Assembly: GCA_034401135.1 (NCBI GenBank) | Contig: JAWZSP010000002.1 | Location: 3,100,001-3,164,000 of the forward strand | DNA length: 64,000 bases | Reading direction: 5' to 3' | Source of the DNA: Volutella citrinella | Taxonomy: Eukaryota; Ascomycota; Sordariomycetes; Hypocreales; Nectriaceae | Shown here: piece after piece, positions 60,330-64,000 of the stretch | Numbering within the stretch: position 1 is the first letter of the stretch | Layout of the letters: every line of letters starts with the position of its first letter | Position numbers and translations under genes: made by a program | Notes under the pieces: generated by a model | What the model was told of the DNA's origin: nothing | Database searches by the model: none | What the model saw: the letters and a program-made list of their open reading frames with translations, nothing else

Positions 60330-62761
60330 TTACTTGTACAGCCGCGGAAGCTCCACGTGCCTGGCCAGCTGCAGCATCGCCTCGGCCAGCTCGTCGTTCT
60401 CGGCCGCAACAGCAGCAGCATCCTCTTCCTCGCTGCCATCCCGCGGCAGCTGAAAGAGGTCGTAGTCGGGGTCGCACTCGGTCCCCGGGGGCGGGAGCAC
60501 GCCATGCTGCAGGTAGTTTCGTAGGTGGCGGGCAGTACACTTTGATGGTGCAGCGAGCGAGCAGTGCTGCAGGCCAAAGAGTTAGCAGAGCTCAGAATGA
60601 CGAAGATAAGATGACACTGCGGGGGTGGCAGCAGCATGATTAAAAAAAGCAGCACCAGCGAGGAATCATCTTTTTTTCCATTTCACTTACCCCGTACGAG
60701 TTCTGCTTGAGCACCACTGAGCTCGGGAACCGCGCCGAGTTGTTGACGGCGCTGGCATAGGGCGTGATGTTGTCGGCCATGTTGCCGATGAAGAGGATCG
60801 GGTGAGCCGTGTCTCCCTTGATGTTATCTAGATATTGCACCAATCAGCCCGCCAACTCGTCGTCGTCTTCTCATCACGCTCTGCCACGTACCGTCTGAGA
60901 ACTCCCACTTCGACCGCACCGTCTTGCCGACACAGAGAGTTTGGAACAAGATGTTGACGGCGCCGGCCCACCGGCTCTTATTCTGCATCCGCTCGGTGTA
61001 CTCGACCATGCCATCAATCGAGTCCCCGACCGGCACGCCGTCGGAGCACATGATTGCCGGGAAGGCGTCCTCCTCCTGGCCCGTCTCGTGGGGCATCGTC
61101 GCCGGGACGTCGTCGGCCCCGCACAGCTCGTCCGAGGCTGGGGGGTCGTCGCGCCGGCCCATGAGCACCATGTCGACAAAGGGCTTCCCGTCGCCACGCT
61201 CCAGCGCGGCGTAGACGACGGCCAGCTGCGGAAACTTTGCGAGCGGCTTGTAGAGGCACATCTGCGTGAGCCGCTGGATTGCCGAGTACGTCACCAGCAT
61301 CGGCAGGCCGTCGGCAACGTCGTCGACGAGGACGGGCTTGCGCTTCAGGGCCTCGAGCAGGTTGGCGCGGCGGTCCTGGACGGCCTGACGGCTTGGGGCC
61401 CAAAAGGCGCATTTGGAGGCGCCCACCTTGTGGCAGGCTTCGTCAAAGGATTCTACCACGCGATCGCTGTCCGTTATCAGTGACATTCTGTCTCCCCTCC
61501 ACCAGTCATGATAGTCGCAGTTTCCTAGACGCACAATCAGCCCTCAGCCAGGCAGCATATCGGGTGTTAGTGTCACTCACCGTCGCTGATGAGCCTCTCA
61601 ACACGGTCAGGATACAGGCCCGCAAAGGCACCGCCAAGTATGGTCCCGTAGCTGAAACCCCAGTACCGCAGCTTGGCGTGTCCTGACTTGTCGAGAATCT
61701 GCAGCATATCTCTAGCATGAGACGGCGTGCTGACGTGCTCCAGGATCCCGGTGGCGTTGTTGGCCACCTCGCAGGCGGCCGAGTACGCCGCGGAACGGGC
61801 AAGTATATCATAAATGAGACCGGGGCGCTCGTCACTGACGCCTGGGTCCTGAAGGCCCCAGAGCTTGCGCCGTTGCGTCGAGCCCCAGCATTCAACGCGA
61901 GGGGTAGAGACGCCCACTGGCATGGTTAGCAAGAAGCAGACAATGTGGGGAGCCGGGCAGCATTGTAAGCTGGCATCCTACCTCCACGGGGATCGAAGCT
62001 AATCACATCCTGGGTGCTGGTCAGTGACATTCTCATCGGGTGTCATCACGGCGCCCACTTACATGATTGCTTCCGGCAATCGTCTGTAACAATTTGCCTG
62101 CCTGTCGAACAAAGGCAATTCCCGATCCACCAGGCCCCTACAGGAGAAGGAGTCAGCTCAGGTCCTTTGGTCTACCATGTATGTCTTGCACAGGTGCACC
62201 CTTCAAACTTACTCCGGGATTTACAATTAGTGGAGAGAATTTGCCGGGCTCTGTCTTGGCGGGTAGCTTGATGATGCCTAGGACGACTCGCTTATCTTCA
62301 GAGGGATCTTGCCAATCCATGGGCACCTGAGAGGAACCAGCGGGGTAAGCGACATTGCGTAACGCCAAGTTTTACAAGACGTCGATCCAATAACTTACGT
62401 CGAGCCTCGCGCATTCAAACATGTCGTAGCACGGCTGCCACTTCAGGTCCCGGCTCGGAGTGACCTAGCAGCGATGCCGAGTTAGAACTGCAGGACTGCG
62501 TCCGGGGAGGAGGTCTGGGGGTCTCACGTCCATCCAGCTCCACTGCGCAGGCAGCTGCTTGGCCTTGCCAGCCAGGTTCACGGTTGGGGATTCCGGCGTG
62601 TCATAGGGCTGGTGGCGGAAGAAGGCGACGAGCGACAGCGCTGCCAGCAATCCGAGCAGAGAGGCATGGCGCGGCTTGCTGAAGTGCCGTGGTTGTTGCT
62701 GCTGCCGCTGCTGCTTAGCCAATAGAGGCCTCGCCTCAGCTTGATGCTGCTTCTCGTCCAT
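60330..62761 (-). CDS. Peptidase S33-type alpha/beta hydrolase with N-terminal membrane anchor
   Basis: Tripeptidyl/prolyl-aminopeptidase-like serine hydrolase. Nine exons: 62761-62528, 62464-62399, 62326-62213, 62137-62063, 62009-61982, 61916-61581, 61524-60892, 60827-60691 and 60566-60330; 619 aa. All introns are GT-AG; several use GCTAAC or similar branch sites. A hydrophobic segment at about 33-48 (LLGLLAALSLVAFF) after a basic N-terminus is a type II anchor, placing the catalytic domain in the lumen or outside. The fold shows the oxyanion turn NPGGPGGSG (136-144), DVISFDPRGVGVSTP, the nucleophile elbow GFSYG (Ser261), the acid in GNMADNITP (probably Asp514) and the catalytic His542 in HCSL. 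The cap region between is typical of the S33 group with a TAP-like C-terminus. The last intron falls just before the catalytic His. Confidence 0.92.
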
Positions 62762-64000
62762 GGCAAATCGGGGCTCAGACTCTGGAGATCGATCTTGTGC
62801 GAGCAGATTGGAGCTCTGCAGGTCTGAATCTCGAAAACAGCAGGAACCCTCCTTCTTCAAGTCAACGGGCCCCCGGGCCGGGCGTTCGGGGCAGAGGGTG
62901 TGATAAGGCAGCCAGCCCCAGCCCGTCTGTGCCGTTGCTTGGCCAAGGGTGGGACATGCATACGATAAGCCGGGTTTGGTGGCCCACCCCGTTCGGCGTC
63001 GTGATGGTGGCACTCCGATTCCGACTCAAGCCGCAGCTCATGGCTCATGGCTCCGTCACGGGCCTCATCCCCTTGGTGGCGGACCCTGCGTCTGATGCCG
63101 AGTTCCCTTGGGCATGGGACCAGCTACCCGATTGGGACCCCAGGGGGGGGACCCTGATCTAATCCCCAATCGTGAGGCTCGAGTCATTTCAGGGCATGAG
63201 TGATGCTAGCGCTGTTGCTACTGGGCAGATCACAGCGGCCGTTTGCACATCACTGCTGGACGGAGGGGCTGTAAGTTCACCTGACACCTGACCATTGTTC
63301 TGGTCTGATGAATAGTGCTGTTTTAGTCCTCATTGTAGCCGCTGGGCTGTCTCATATCACAACTTGTCAGCCGAGGTTCTCCCTCAACTCTCGGCCAGGG
63401 TTAGGGTTGGAAGGGAAGCTCAGTATCAGGGAAGTGAGTAGGAGGCTCGTGGTTGATCGAATGAATTGTAAATTCGTCCGAATCAGCCCTCAGCTGACCT
63501 ACTACTTTCTAAATTTGCCCTAACAGTCTCATCACGTAAATGTCAGAGAAAAACAGGGCAACTGTCCTCAGGATAAGGGTGGAGTGCCAGGTGAACCATA
63601 CTACTACACACCAAGTCCATTGCCTATCGCAGCGCTACGTTACTCTACTAACCCAGGTACGACTCGTATGGGCAGATGCTAGCACCTGGACCCCAAACCC
63701 TGGATGCGACTCAGGACTTCCCCTCTACCCTGCTGCCTCCTTCTCCCCTCCATCATACCGTGCTAATTACAAAGTGGCATAATGTGTTGCATTGTCAGTC
63801 ACACACCACCAACAATGACCGACTGGTCCATCTAGCCCAGGTGACCAACGCCCGCCCGTCTAGCCCCGACACCAACACCAACACACCAACACCACCGCTG
63901 CCACTACCACCACCCCCAACCGACTTCACCAATCACCGTGGTCATGTTGCGAATCAGGGGGGGCCAGGTACCAAGTCATAGACAAGCACCCGTCAGTCCG
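62762..64000. other. Gene-free 1.2 kb at the right edge
   Basis: Promoter side of the S33 hydrolase. An interstitial telomere-like GGGTTAGGGTT at 63398-63408 and the ACC-rich patch below are the only features. No gene is seen before the window ends. Confidence 0.5.
63871..63916 (+). repeat. ACC/ACA-rich low-complexity run
   Basis: An irregular run of ACCAACACC-type units and ACCACC triplets in non-coding sequence, with strong C/A strand bias. Confidence 0.7.

Overview
This window is nuclear DNA of a filamentous ascomycete, most likely a Sordariomycete and possibly of the order Hypocreales. The reasons are: short GT-AG introns, many with a GCTAAC or CTAAC branch site just before the acceptor; a Zn2Cys6 transcription factor; filamentous-fungal protein families (BNI4, BCAS3-like, DUF3602); and moderately GC-rich sequence with long gene-poor spacers. 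The species cannot be named from the sequence alone. There are no bacterial operons, CRISPR arrays, rRNA genes, convincing tRNA genes or intact transposons.

Layout. 1-3873 (-): most of a Yta7/ATAD2 bromodomain AAA+ ATPase whose 3' end lies outside the window. 5257-6037 (+): dihydrofolate reductase. 6431-6781 (-): a small unknown protein. 6782-10792: gene-poor and partly AT-richer. 10793-12704 (-): a Zn2Cys6 transcription factor. 12705-19642: a 6.9 kb gene-poor block ending in a pyrimidine-rich leader. 19643-22077 (+): BNI4, a septum/bud-neck scaffold. 23201-24762 (+): tRNA dihydrouridine synthase DUS1. 25666-26585 (-): a CCCH zinc-finger protein. 28328-30925 (-): splicing factor CWC22. 31626-32192 (+): DPM2, with its start codon alone in exon 1. 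32726-36182 (-): a BCAS3-like beta-propeller protein. 38906-39655 (-): a SnoaL/NTF2-like protein. 40999-43619 (-): an ING-PHD chromatin reader. 45239-45921 (-): a bactofilin-like protein. 48625-49857 (-): a multi-pass membrane protein. 51038-52649 (-): a C2H2 zinc-finger protein. 52650-59578: a second 6.9 kb gene-poor block. 59579-60118 (+): a DUF3602/PAR32-like repeat protein. 60330-62761 (-): a nine-exon membrane-anchored S33 peptidase-type alpha/beta hydrolase. 62762-64000: no gene seen.

The genes are ordinary single-copy functions: chromatin (YTA7, ING-PHD), folate metabolism, tRNA modification, splicing, glycolipid synthesis, cell-wall and septum organisation, and transcription. They do not form a biosynthetic cluster. 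I rebuilt spliced gene models by hand from reading frame, splice sites and family conservation. I found no clear new multi-gene system. The points most worth checking are the start-codon-only exon of DPM2, the bactofilin-like gene in a fungus, the two unusually long gene-poor blocks, and a possible cryptic two-exon gene at 9712-10121.
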